From assembly GCA_051453625.1 (NCBI GenBank), contig JBOZIK010000001.1, positions 76,489,720 to 76,553,719 on the forward strand: a stretch of 64,000 nucleotides of DNA, given 5' to 3'. Under the pieces are notes generated by a model. The model was given only the letters and a program-made list of their open reading frames with translations, was not told where the DNA came from and did not search any database. Shown piece by piece: positions 24,788-35,439 of the stretch (its first letter is position 1; every line of letters starts with the position of its first letter). The stretch is from Welwitschia mirabilis. Lineage: Eukaryota; Gnetophyta; Gnetopsida; Welwitschiales. A program made the translations under genes and the position numbers.

Positions 24788-24911
24788 GTACTACAAGATG
24801 TGTAGTACAATTATGGCCTAGTTATATGGATATATAGTACATGTTTTAACTTAGTATTACAAGATGTGTAATGCACATAATAAGCCTTATCTGCTACAGG
24901 ATGTGTAGTAG
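24788..24911 (+). repeat. Three matched hairpins 3' of the copia RNase H
   Basis: Three 21-base stem-loops share one design. 24788-24808: stem gtactaca/tgtagtac, loop agatg, 8 of 8 Watson-Crick pairs. 24854-24874: stem gtattaca/tgtaatgc, loop agatg, one G-T wobble. 24891-24911: stem ctgctaca/tgtagtag, loop ggatg, one G-T wobble. The inner 'taca'/'tgta' and the loop 'gatg' are constant. The stems differ at the same paired positions in compensating ways. They lie between the end of pol and the PPT. Confidence 0.7.
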
Positions 24912-25046
24912 TAAATTAACTAGTTATTTAACAAAGTAGTTTCCTCATATGGTATCTCCTTTAAAGAGATCTTATTATAGGCCACATTCCCAATATTTTT
25001 CCTCGGCAGTCTTGTTTTTCCTTGGAAAAGAACATATTTCCACATT

Positions 25047-25056
25047 AAGGGGAGAA
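25047..25056 (+). promoter_or_regulatory. Polypurine tract of the copia element
   Basis: aaggggagaa, followed within a few bases by the LTR start. This is the usual primer site for plus-strand synthesis. Confidence 0.5.
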
Positions 25057-25062
25057 TTACTA

Positions 25063-25241
25063 TGGTATATATGCACATTATGATCCTACACCTAGGGATA
25101 AATGAAAACCCTAGTAAAACCTTAATAGTGTACTTTCCTTTATAAGAAAGCTCTTTAATGTAATAAAGATGGTGAAATATTTTAGAGAAATAAAAATTTC
25201 ATCTTGGAAAAATCTTCCCCTTGCTCTTTTATTTTCTAACA
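25063..25241 (+). repeat. Short 3' LTR of the copia element
   Basis: Starts TG shortly after the PPT and ends TTCTAACA (CA at 25240-25241). It contains TATA-like 'tttataag' at about 25140 and AATAAAG near 25163. Beyond 25241 the sequence switches to gypsy copy F, whose inverted relative (copy G) has no such LTR, supporting 25241 as the insertion border. The LTR start is uncertain by a few bases. Confidence 0.5.
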
Positions 25242-26769
25242 AAATTATCTTAGCTTTAAGATTATTAATTTTATCTTAATAATGAATTATTTAGAAAATG
25301 AAAAATAGAGTATCTTAATATTGTAAAAATAAATAGTAATCATCCTTAAACTAAAATAAAAAGAAATAAGTAAAACCTTTTGGATAAGAAATCATAGAAG
25401 GAGTATGCTTTTTGATTTAGTTTGGTTCTTTATGTTTATATAGTAAAATATTTTAATTTATAATGGTTATTTAATTTATTATTATTTTGACCATGATCTT
25501 ACTTATCTAGTTAGTCTTAATTAAAATGACAATTTTAATATAAATAATTATACATTTATTTCCATGTTTCCTTTTATATAAATACATTTTGTAATAAAAT
25601 TAAATGTAAAACATTAAGGAGTTAATATAACACATCTAAGAATTTCCATAAAAAATATCTAATGATTAAGGTAATACTTAGTTTCTCAAGTTTGTATTTT
25701 CCAACTTGCCATCTCCTGATAGTGTTATAACCAACTACTTATACATCCATCATATGTACATACTCTTAATGAGTAATAGACTTATAATGAGAAATAACCA
25801 TGTAATAAATTAATGTTCTATTTACTTGCTTGAGAGTTTTAGTATCAAGAAAATTTAGATAATATTTTATAGAAGTAAAAATTATTTTTTCACTATTATT
25901 TTACTCTTACATATTATAAGAGTTATAACTAGAGTATGAGGACAAGAAAGAAGTGAAGAACACTATCATAATCTTTTATCTTATACTATTCTTCCTTCTT
26001 CTTCTTTAAGTTATAATTATATTAGTTTTGTTAAAAGATTTTTGGTATTCATGCATTAGTAAAATAATTTTAAACAATGTAAGAAAATAAAGTTGAAATA
26101 ATTTTTATTATTTTAAGTGTCTTTAATCATTATGAATAGTTACAACATAATATTATAATGATATGTCTTATTACTGTTATAGAGATATTAATGATATTAT
26201 GTGAAATAATAGAACTATCATAAAGATGTCATACAATATAACAAATGATTAAGTGACATTAAGTATTTTACATTAAATAATAAATAATGTTAAAAAATCA
26301 CTTCTACTAGTAATATATATTATTATGATGACCATTATGGATAGAGTAAGAGCGAATATTGTAAAGAATAATACTTATTACTCCAAATGTAAATTTACTA
26401 AGAATGCTTATAAGTAACAATATGATAATATAAAGTATTTTGAGCCTATTTTATTAGTTAAAAATGATATCTCAAATGGTGTAATATTATGAGTTATTAT
26501 ATAAGATTGATATAAAAGGTTACATATTTTAGGCCTTATCAGATTTAAAATTGAACATGAAAATCCTAAGAAATGCAAATAGAGCATCTAGAGTAAGCAC
26601 AAGCTTTAAACCTATACACCATTTTATGGTACTTAGCATAAAATTTGTTTACTATCTTAAAGTATATGATAAAATACTTGAAATTTTTATGAGGTGATTA
26701 TGAATTTTATTTAAGAATAACCTAGTTTAAATTATTTAGAGAACATTCTTATTCATGAACCATCTTTTT

Positions 26770-27862
26770 TTTTGCTATTAGAGAGAAGTATTCCAAATCA
26801 AATAGATTTTCTACTAATAGAAACATAACCAATAAGATTATCTTATGGAAGGATACATCATTAAAGAGAAGTAGTGGTAAGAGAAGTTTAAAAATACTTG
26901 ATAAGTAATTAGTTAAGAAAATACTATGGCCATTTGTAGTACAAAAAGTTTCATTAAATCAAAAAAACAGAAATGAGATGAATATATCATGAATGCAAGA
27001 AAAGTAAACATAATTACTATTAGATATAGCTTTTTTAATGCTTCATACAGATGATATTTTGTATCATTTATTAAGTNNNNNNNNNNNNNNNNNNNNNNNN
27101 NNNNNNNNNNNNNNNNNNNNNNNNNNNNNNNNNNNNNNNNNNNNNNNNNNNNNNNNNNNNNNNNNNNNNNNNNNNNNNNNNNNNNNNNNNNNNNNNNNNN
27201 NNNNNNNNNNNNNNNNNNNNNNNNNNNNNNNNNNNNNNNNNNNNNNNNNNNNNNNNNNNNNNNNNNNNNNNNNNNNNNNNNNNNNNNNNNNNNNNNNNNN
27301 NNNNNNNNNNNNNNNNNNNNNNNNNNNNNNNNNNNNNNNNNNNNNNNNNNNNNNNNNNNNNNNNNNNNNNNNNNNNNNNNNNNNNNNNNNNNNNNNNNNN
27401 NNNNNNNNNNNNNNNNNNNNNNNNNNCTATTAGATATAGCTTTTTTTATGCTTCATACAGATGATATTTTGTATCATTTATTAAGTCTTTGTGATTTAAT
27501 TATTAATATATAATTTAAGAAGGTGATAAATGGAAAATTTTCTTTATAAGACTAGACAATTTGTATTAAAAATCAATAACTTTTAATTTATTAAATACAC
27601 TTAGTCATTTTGCACATTTGATGGATGAAGTTTCTAAGTATTTCATAGATAAACCTATGGTTATGTTTCATTATGATATTTTTGTATTTAATGAAGATTA
27701 TAGGACATATGATGAATTTATTAGAGGCTTTGTAAAGGTTACAAAAGTAAAATTATCTATGAATAAGAAGAATTTTTCATTCTTCATTGAAAAATTAATA
27801 TTTTTAAATGTCTTCTTTTTTTCAGAAAAAAGTATGTGTATTAGACTAGGAAATCTACAGCA
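26770..27862 (+). pseudogene. Gypsy reverse transcriptase (copy F)
   Basis: The plus strand shows LERSIPNQIDFLL and PIRLSYGRIHH near 26775-26860 (matching LRDIQHQID.IP and PNRPAYRM), a VNIITIRY trace near 27005, HTDDILYHLLSL at 27043-27076 and again after the gap (matching PR.DD.LD.L), and KVINGKF (DEWKTAF). The frame 27618-27875 has MMDEVSKYFIDKPMVMFHYD with DIFVF, matching MN.V...LD.FVVVYLDDILIF. It ends in a FFIEKLIFLNVFFFSE block (the FL...V.FLG..VS block). Catalytic YLDD is lost. A 350-N gap (27077-27426) splits it. Confidence 0.7.
27017..27486. other. 350-N gap with duplicated flanks
   Basis: The 60 bases 27017-27076 recur at 27427-27486 with one mismatch, at the same point of the RT coding path. 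The gap is probably negative in true size. Confidence 0.8.
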
Positions 27863-28125
27863 GAGGGTAAAATAGCTCGAGCATTACAGAAACATAGACT
27901 ATTCATAGCAACGAGGATAGCAAAGCATAAAGGGGGGTAAAACTGCCCCTCAAAAAACAACATAACAAGAATTTATGTAAGAGGATGTAATTACTAAAGG
28001 AAACAGTCATACAAAAGGACTAAATACTACTAAAAAATGATGGCAAAACTACCCCTAGAAAACCAAAACTTATAAAGTAGTCAGAATACTAGGGAAAAGC
28101 CAAAAAGAAAGAGGATACTAGTCCT
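27863..28125 (-). other. Left end of nested block, UTR-like
   Basis: At about 27862 base composition and content switch from gypsy RT to more GC-rich, non-coding sequence lying 3' of the J-domain frame on the minus strand. No poly(T), which a minus-strand LINE tail would show here, is seen at the junction. Confidence 0.35.
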
Positions 28126-28401
28126 CTACAGATCTCTATAGTAAGGGAACATGTTATGATGTTTGTGCTCAAGTAAGAATCTACCTAAGTCATCTGAGAG
28201 CACCTTAAAAGCTTGATTGATTTCTTTGAATTCTTTAGCACCAGCCGGATTTTTATCTGGATGAAGGCATACAGTTTTCTTCTTATAAGTTAATTTTATT
28301 ACTTACGGAAGAGCTCGATGAGATAGACCCAGGGTGACATATGGGCATCTTTTTAATCCATGCAAAGTTGCCATAAGAACCTCTCTTCTAGTTTTATTCA
28401 T
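28126..28401 (-). pseudogene. J-domain (DnaJ/HSP40-like) fossil
   Basis: A single minus-strand frame from ATG at 28399-28401 to TAG at 28126-28128 spans 92 codons with one internal stop (TAA, codon 33). Codons 20-32 (PYVTLGLSHRALP) resemble the YxxLGL start of helix I. Codons 34-46 (VIKLTYKKKTVCL) resemble helix II. HPD is intact at codons 47-49 (28255-28263) and is followed by KNPAGAKEFKEINQAFKVLSD, the helix III signature. J-domains stimulate Hsp70 ATPase through HPD. The internal stop is one C-to-T change from CAA. No cysteine-rich or C-terminal substrate domain is visible. It sits inside a retroelement nest and has no recognisable intact host gene structure. Confidence 0.65.
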
Positions 28402-28815
28402 GTCAATATCCTGAGTTTGGGGTTGGGTTTTAAAGAAGAGGAGTTAGAGGTAGAGCTTTGAGGGGTACTAGGGTCTAACACTAGAAAGGAAGAGTGCTGG
28501 GATTCCTATGTAGGATTAGCTAATGAGGAAGGGCCTAAAGCTAGAAAAGAATAAGGTGGAGACTAAGCTTGATTTGGGTTGGGAGGATGCTTCTCAAGAG
28601 AATTCTATTGGACCAGGGATGAAGACAGATCTACTGAGTGAGATGGAGGTGAAGACGCCCACCTACTACTAGGGCTAGAAGGAGCGGTTGTTTCTTTTGG
28701 GATAGGATTTCGAGCTGAGAAGAATCTCTTGGAAGAATTTCTCCTAGGGGTGGTTTGGCGATGACGACGAGTGGAAGGATGGAGAGGGGCCTCTCTGACC
28801 CAAGCTTCTTAAGAT
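28402..28815 (-). pseudogene. Pro/Ser-rich coding-like stretch 5' of the J-domain
   Basis: Read on the minus strand from about 28799, one frame gives a basic Arg/Ser-rich stretch (PSTRRHRQTTPRRNSSKRFF), then a Pro/Ser-rich stretch with only about four stops in some 130 codons, far fewer than other frames here. The sequence is visibly more GC-rich than its surroundings. It joins the J-domain frame through a frameshift near 28410-28440. It may be the N-terminal part of the same captured gene or of an unrelated ORF. I recognise no family. Confidence 0.35.
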
Positions 28816-28979
28816 CCTCTTCAAAGAGAAAGAATTAGGCTTGAGTACCTAGAGGAGTCCTTTTGCTTGAGAACTTGAATGAAGAAGTAGGGAAGGTTCA
28901 CCTATCATACTAGATCAATATCCTTAAGAAACACAAAATGAATTTCATAAATCTTAGAGTAGTTATTAGATTGAATGAA

Positions 28980-29791
28980 NNNNNNNNNNNNNNNNNNNNN
29001 NNNNNNNNNNNNNNNNNNNNNNNNNNNNNNNNNNNNNNNNNNNNNNNNNNNNNNNNNNNNNNNNNNNNNNNNNNNNNNNNNNNNNNNNNNNNNNNNNNNN
29101 NNNNNNNNNNNNNNNNNNNNNNNNNNNNNNNNNNNNNNNNNNNNNNNNNNNNNNNNNNNNNNNNNNNNNNNNNNNNNNNNNNNNNNNNNNNNNNNNNNNN
29201 NNNNNNNNNNNNNNNNNNNNNNNNNNNNNNNNNNNNNNNNNNNNNNNNNNNNNNNNNNNNNNNNNNNNNNNNNNNNNNNNNNNNNNNNNNNNNNNNNNNN
29301 NNNNNNNNNNNNNNNNNNNNNNNNNNNNNNNNNNNNNNNNNNNNNNNNNNNNNNNNNNNNNNNNNNNNNNNNNNNNNNNNNNNNNNNNNNNNNNNNNNNN
29401 NNNNNNNNNNNNNNNNNNNNNNNNNNNNNNNNNNNNNNNNNNNNNNNNNNNNNNNNNNNNNNNNNNNNNNNNNNNNNNNNNNNNNNNNNNNNNNNNNNNN
29501 NNNNNNNNNNNNNNNNNNNNNNNNNNNNNNNNNNNNNNNNNNNNNNNNNNNNNNNNNNNNNNNNNNNNNNNNNNNNNNNNNNNNNNNNNNNNNNNNNNNN
29601 NNNNNNNNNNNNNNNNNNNNNNNNNNNNNNNNNNNNNNNNNNNNNNNNNNNNNNNNNNNNNNNNNNNNNNNNNNNNNNNNNNNNNNNNNNNNNNNNNNNN
29701 NNNNNNNNNNNNNNNNNNNNNNNNNNNNNNNNNNNNNNNNNNNNNNNNNNNNNNNNNNNNNNNNNNNNNNNNNNNNNNNNNNNNNNNNNNN
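28980..29791. other. Assembly gap, 812 N
   Basis: Unknown bases between the J-domain side and the LINE 3' side. It hides whether these are one unit or two. Confidence 0.95.
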
Positions 29792-29989
29792 ACTTTGGGA
29801 TTTTACCTAAAAAGAAATGAAGGGCTTCTTGTTAGCCTCTGCTTCCTAATGGGATCCTCTCGCATTATGCTGGAATCTCTAACAATCTGGCAAAAGATTA
29901 TTTTAAAATTTATATTAGGATTCTATAAAATTTGTTCTTCCTCCTCTCTATTGCCTATAAAATGGGGTGATATCAACCCCCATATCTTC

Positions 29990-32900
29990 TCTTAGTTTTT
30001 ATAGAAGAATTCCCCATCCCATTGCTTGTATTATCTCCCATAGCTCCGGACATTCTTTAAAGATTCCTGGATAAGTAGGCTCATACGTTGGAGTGGCTCC
30101 CATGGCAAGTTCAATTTGAGAGTAATTGCGGATTATCTTTTTGACTATATAAATAGTGAAGGGAAGGGGGCATTATTGAAAATTAAACTATTTCTGATCT
30201 GCCATATCTGCCATAAAGGTAGGTAAATCTCATCAACTGAATGCATGTCAGAGGTGCCACTACTTTGATAGTACTTAGTCACTAATGTCATTAACTCCTT
30301 GCTCTAGGCAAATTGATGAAAGAAATGCTAAATTGTTTCTATGGTGGACTAACAGATGGGACAATTGATAACAACTTTAATTTCCCTTTTTGATAATTGG
30401 TCTCTTGTCAAGATTCGATTGTGCTCTTTTATCCACTAAAAGTCTTTGATTTTCTCTGGTATTTGGCCCCTTCGATACTTCTTATATCCTTTTTGTTTGT
30501 CATATTTCTTAATCAAGATCTGTTTGGATGTTTTATTCTAAGTGATGTTTAAATCAAAAATTTGTTGGTTAGCTTTACAGAGGTGCTTCTAAAGATAAGA
30601 TACTTCATGTTCAATTGTCTAATTTATGTACTTATGATTCATTAAATTACTCCAAGGTTGTCCTCCCTCTTGTAATCTCTTTAAAATATTTTGAGCTCAT
30701 ATGAGGATATAATCTTCAGGGTTCTGTATTCTCCATCCTCCTGATTCTTTAAGACAGGCTATCATTTCCCATTTATATAGATGTATTCTGTGGTAGTTTT
30801 TTCTCCCGACCATATAAAATCTTTTAAAATCCTACCAATTCTTTTAAAGATATTATTTGAGGGGGCAAGAAAGAAAGATATATACCAAAAGGATGAAATT
30901 AGATAGGAATTTGTAAGAATGATCTTAGCCTTTGAAGATAAAAAATTATTGTGCCAAGAGCTGCACCTCCTTTGTATAGATTACAGAATGTAGTTCAAAT
31001 ATTTATCCTATGCCAATTCTGTAAGGAAATGCCCAGGTAGATGTCTTATAGGTCTCCTAGCTTTGCATTCATAATATGAGTGAATTTACCCCATCTGATA
31101 CATTATCTACCCAAGGTATGTATTCTTGATTTGTTCTAATTGGTGTGAATCCCTGGTGCCTCTGCAAATGTGTTCATAGCATTTTTTTTATAGCTTTTAT
31201 TTGTTAACTGGTTACCTTAGTCATAATAATAGTATCGTCTACATACTAGTTGTTGAGAAAGATTTGACCTCCAATATTGATTCATGTAACTCTGTTATTT
31301 TTTAAAAAACCTATAAAATATTCATAAAAACAAGAAAATGTATGGGTATAGAGGATCCCCTTATCTTAATCCTCTTACTACTACGAAGAAGTTTGATCTG
31401 TGACTATTGATCTCCATACTAAATTCAACTAAATCCTGTATGTCTAGCCATAGGTTACTAATATCTTGAGAAAAGCCAATTTTTCTAAGAATGCATCCTA
31501 GATCTTGCCAATTAACTAAGTCATAAGTTTTTGCAATATTTAGTTTAGTAATAAGAAGTGGAAGTTTTTTCTTTTTAACATAGTAAATAATTTCATGGGC
31601 CAAAAGAATCTGGTCTTGAATATACATGGAATAAATGAAGACAGCTTAATTCTCTAAAATCACATTGAGGAGTAAGGGGATAATTCAGTTAACCATAATT
31701 TTTGCAAAGATTCTATAAATAACATTGCAAACCACTAAAGGTCTAAAGTCCTCTAGTATACTAGCATCCATTTTTTCTAGAATGAGAACTACTCTAGTTA
31801 TGTTTATCTCTCTAGGAATCCATCATTTATGGAAAATTTTCTGTATTACATCATAGAGGTTATCTCCTAAAATAGAAAAATGAGTTTTGAAGAGCTCTAT
31901 TAGCCACCCATCTGGCCCAAGTGCTCGGTTATTCTTCATTAATATGAATACAACTAGGATCTCCTCTCTACTTAAGGGTTTACCCAGCATTTGGGTATCC
32001 TCCTTCAAAACCTTTTTATTCTTTAGAATTAAGTCAGGGGTAACATCATTTTATTTCTATACTTTTTGTAATTGGATCTGTAGTTCCTTTACTATTTCTT
32101 CTTCATTTTTTGTCACTCATCCTCCTATTGTAAGACTCTTAATTCTATTATTTGATTTATGTTGGTTAGCCTGCTGGAAGAAAAATCTAATATGTCTATC
32201 ATCTTATTTAAGCCATTTGATCCTTGATTGTCCTCTCCAATAATTTTCTTCATTCTCATGTATTTCTTAAAGCTTCATTAGGAACTGGTATTCTCTGTTT
32301 CTAAGGCTATACTGATTACCTCCCTTCTCTTATTTAGTTTAAATGCATTTGAGGTTTTTCTCAATTTTAGATTTTGAGTTAAACCTCTCCTTGTCTTTAT
32401 TTCTCTAATCTCTTATGTAAGCCTTTAAGGTATTAAGGCCTCTATATAAGAAAGTGATAAGTTTTTTACCATTGTACTATGCCTAGATCTTTTCTAAGAG
32501 AATTTTAGTTTCTGTTTGATTGATCTAGTACTGTTTCATGTAAAATGGGATTTTCGAGGGAAAAAATGCCCCCACTCTAAGAATAATAGGACGATGATCC
32601 AAGGTAATCATATTTAGTCCACGAGCTTCAAGAGGAAGTTTTGCTAGATGTTTCCCAGCTATCACTCTATTAATCTTAAACATTATTAGCTTTGTACCTA
32701 TTCTTCTATTTGATCATGTGTATTTGCAACTAGTGATGGGTATATTTATAAGAGAATATCTTACCAAGAAGTCTTTGAGGATAGAGGCCCCTTTAAAGTT
32801 TTACTTATCCCCACCAGATCTTTTTTAGTGATGGAGGTATTGATTAAAGTCATCAAAATGATGTATTTGGATTTGTCCGCTATATTATTCTGGCTTGAAA

Positions 32901-33158
32901 AATCATAATGTAATTCTGACTATTGTAAATTAGATTTGCATCTTTTTTAGTAAAACCCAATAGACTATTGGATTTAACTTGGGCTAGTACACTAAAAGAG
33001 GTCTAGTGCCTTTCCATCTTCATGTTTTCTATATCTTGTTTTAGTTTCATCTCTTGAAGACATACTAAATTGATATTATATTGAGTAATCATATTTTGTG
33101 AGGTCCTTTTTTTATAGGAGGACCATAATCCACTACAATTCCATGAGAGATAATTCAT
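29990..33158 (-). pseudogene. LINE ORF2: endonuclease, reverse transcriptase, zinc block
   Basis: The start ATG (33156-33158) gives MNYLSWNCSGL, the typical N-terminus of plant LINE ORF2, with LVCLQEMK following (the catalytic QE of the endonuclease). Later readable blocks are a DDFNQYLHH trace of GDFN, KYT.SNRRIGTKLIM, LDHRPIIL (SDH to LDH), LSREEILVVFILMKNNRALGPDG within the 62-codon frame 31823-32008, DFRPLVVCNVIYRIFAKI, the 88-codon frame 31361-31627 with ILLAHEII and LITKLNIAKTYDLVNW, and GDPL.PY. The RT motif is YVDD at 31234-31245. The last block is LTRDQLSKRE...CPIC.ST, the zf-RVT-like motif. About 1,050 codons long, near full size, but with many stops. Confidence 0.8.
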
Positions 33159-33736
33159 TGGGGGTGTTTTTACCCCTTTCTAGAAACTTGTCCTTTTTTT
33201 AGTGTGTCTTCTATCATAGCTTGAAAACTATTTAAAACATTATCTATTCTCTCTCACTCTTATAAGGTTCTGTTGCTGGGTCTTCCATTTGTCTGAGTTT
33301 CCACTTCATTAGATTCATCATCTTGAAGGTTTAGTTGGGTATCATTTTCATTTATGAGTAGTTAAAATGAGTTTTCCTATTTTGGATCTTCCTTTCTCTT
33401 GCTTTCCTTTTGAAAAATGGTGGTATTTTTCTAGTTTTCTCCTTCTGATGCTTATGCTTGCATACACTCTGATTATGCCCAATCTTTTCACAAAAGGTGT
33501 AGGTTTCCTTTTGCTTTCCTTTAATGTTCATCAATCTTTTCTGACATTCTTCTCGTAAGTAATCCAATCTTTCACAGTGTGAGCATTTCTTCTTCAGAGG
33601 AGCACATCTTCCTGAGAGATGTTCTTATTTTCCATAAGTTGAGCACGGGATTAAAAGATTCTCATATGTGACTTATAGATCATAGGTTCTCCATTTGAAT
33701 TTAAACTTTACAGATTGGAATTTTTTTGGTGTCATC

Positions 33737-33996
33737 GAGACTCATCTATATATAGAATTTGGATAATACTAATCTAGTTTATTTAATCATGATGCAATCT
33801 AGCTTAATTAGATCTCNNNNNNNNNNNNNNNNNNNNNNNNNNNNNNNNNNNNNNNNNNNNNNNNNNNNNNNNNNNNNNNNNNNNNNNNNNNNNNNNNNNN
33901 NNNNNNNNNNNNNNNNGAGACTCATCTATATATAGAATTTGGATAATACTAATCTAGTTTATTGAATCATGATGCAATCTAGCTTAATTAGATCTC
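33737..33996. other. 100-N gap with duplicated flanks
   Basis: 80 bases at 33737-33816 recur at 33917-33996 with one mismatch. Unmerged overlap inside LINE ORF1. Confidence 0.85.
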
Positions 33997-34023
33997 CAAA
34001 CTGACTAGCCATTCTTTATAACA

Positions 34024-34369
34024 GATCTTCATTCTAAAACTCTTGGGGGAACTTGTACATGTGGATCTAGATCAAAAGTTCCTTGAATAGTTGTGGGTCT
34101 GATTGCACCCCTGGTGTCCATTTGGCTAGGGCTAGGCCTCTAACTCNNNNNNNNNNNNNNNNNNNNNNNNNNNNNNNNNNNNNNNNNNNNNNNNNNNNNN
34201 NNNNNNNNNNNNNNNNNNNNNNNNNNNNNNNNNNNNNNNNNNNNNNGATCTTCATTCTAAAACTCTTGGGGGAACTTGTACATGTGGATCTAGATAAAAA
34301 GTTCCTTGAATAGTTGTGGGTCTGATTGCACCCCTGGTGTCCATTTGGCTAGGGCTAGGCCTCTAACTC
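34024..34369. other. 100-N gap with duplicated flanks
   Basis: 123 bases at 34024-34146 recur at 34247-34369 with one mismatch. Short apparent frames across it are artefacts. Confidence 0.85.
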
Positions 34370-35439
34370 CAAAAAACCATGGTTCTGCTGCTATGATTTC
34401 ATCCTGATCTTGTTCATTATCTAGTTGGAATAAAACTAGACCCCTGGCATTGCTATAACATTGACTTTGCTGATTCTTGTCCATTTCATTATGACCCAAT
34501 CACGGNNNNNNNNNNNNNNNNNNNNNNNNNNNNNNNNNNNNNNNNNNNNNNNNNNNNNNNNNNNNNNNNNNNNNNNNNNNNNNNNNNNNNNNNNNNNNNN
34601 NNNNNATCTAAAATTTATGGATTGGATTTTCTTAGTATCTTCGATACTCATCCATACACAGATTCTAGCTAAAACCAATCTAGTTTATTTAATTATGATT
34701 CGATTTAACTTGATCAGATCCCCAAACTGATAGGCCATCCTTCTTAGTAGATCTTCATCCTAAATTCTAGATGAAACTTATTGATGCAAATCCAGATTAG
34801 AAGTTTCTTAAATAGTTGCAGGTCCGATTGCATCTCCAACATCCATTTGGCTAGGGCAAGGCCTCTAACTCCAAAAAACCATGGTCCTCGTACTATGATT
34901 TCATCACGATATTGTTTATTATCTAGCTAGAATAAAACTAGTCATTCTGGCATTACAATAACATCCACCTTGCTGATCCCTATTCATCTTATTATGAGCC
35001 AATCACGGATCTGATCTAACCAAGGTCAAGGGCTGGAAGAAATGAACTTATCAATGAAGCTAAACTTAAGTTTTTTCTTGATTTCATTACATGCATCTTC
35101 ATCTATGTCTAATATGAGAGATTTCCCCTCCCTAGAGAACTGAGTCTTCTCCATCTTATGGCCAAACCCCAATAGAAAGACTTAAAAAACTAATCAAAAC
35201 TGCAAGACAGAAGGACTCCTAGAACTTAGCTAACTGTTGCCTATCCTATGGCCAAAAATGCCCTCCTCCACTATCATCAAGGATCGAAACCGCTCCCATT
35301 GTATTATGATTTCCAAAACCTACATCCTTCTTCTCCAAATCTATCTTCAGAGCTCTCATACTTCCAATAAGCCCTCTTGTCTTTTAAATGTCATTATATC
35401 ATAACATATAATGAGGTAAATAAAAAGATGGGGGAGGGG

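Larger units (their letters stand above)
25242..27862 (+). mobile_element. Ty3/gypsy retrotransposon, degenerate copy F, left part
   Basis: A plus-strand gypsy fossil. Its RT runs from about 26770 to 27862 and is then cut by a nested insertion; the RNase H side resumes at about 35440. The left border is the copia LTR end at 25241. Protease was not recognised between 25242 and 26700. Inverted counterpart: copy G. Confidence 0.6.
33360..35152 (-). pseudogene. LINE ORF1: DUF4283-like domain and CCHC knuckles, duplicated
   Basis: ATG at about 35150-35152 opens MEKTQFSREGKSLILDID, a typical start of plant LINE ORF1. The DUF4283-like core PWFFGVRGLALAKW appears twice, in 34606-35000 and in 33990-34499, as two diverged copies separated by a 100-N gap. 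Downstream (33480-33650) lie three knuckle-like blocks in tandem: CSTYGK.EHLSGRC, CSHCERLDYLREEC and YTFCEKIGHNQSVC. Each has lost a ligand (Cys to Tyr, His to Tyr, Cys to Tyr). ORF1 binds element RNA in this family. The duplicated core probably joins two different LINE copies. Confidence 0.65.
29792..35385 (-). mobile_element. L1-type LINE retrotransposon (second), degenerate, both ORFs traceable
   Basis: Minus-strand order: 5' leader (35153-35385), ORF1 with a DUF4283-like domain and zinc knuckles (33360-35152), and ORF2 from ATG at 33156-33158 with endonuclease, RT (YVDD at 31234-31245) and a C-terminal zinc block (about 30330-30420). Together with the J-domain side it occupies the interval 27863-35440 that interrupts gypsy copy F exactly between its RT and RNase H. 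Stops and frameshifts are frequent. The 3' end was not located because of the gap at 28980-29791. Confidence 0.8.

Noticed and set aside
28938-29820. Frames of 281-290 codons
   Set aside because: They cross the 812-N gap; only short ends are real sequence.
31887-32243. 118-codon plus frame
   Set aside because: Antisense to the LINE RT N-terminal region, which is recognisable on the minus strand.
34067-34730. Several 62-89 codon frames on both strands
   Set aside because: Shadows of LINE ORF1 or frames bridging the 100-N gaps with duplicated edges.
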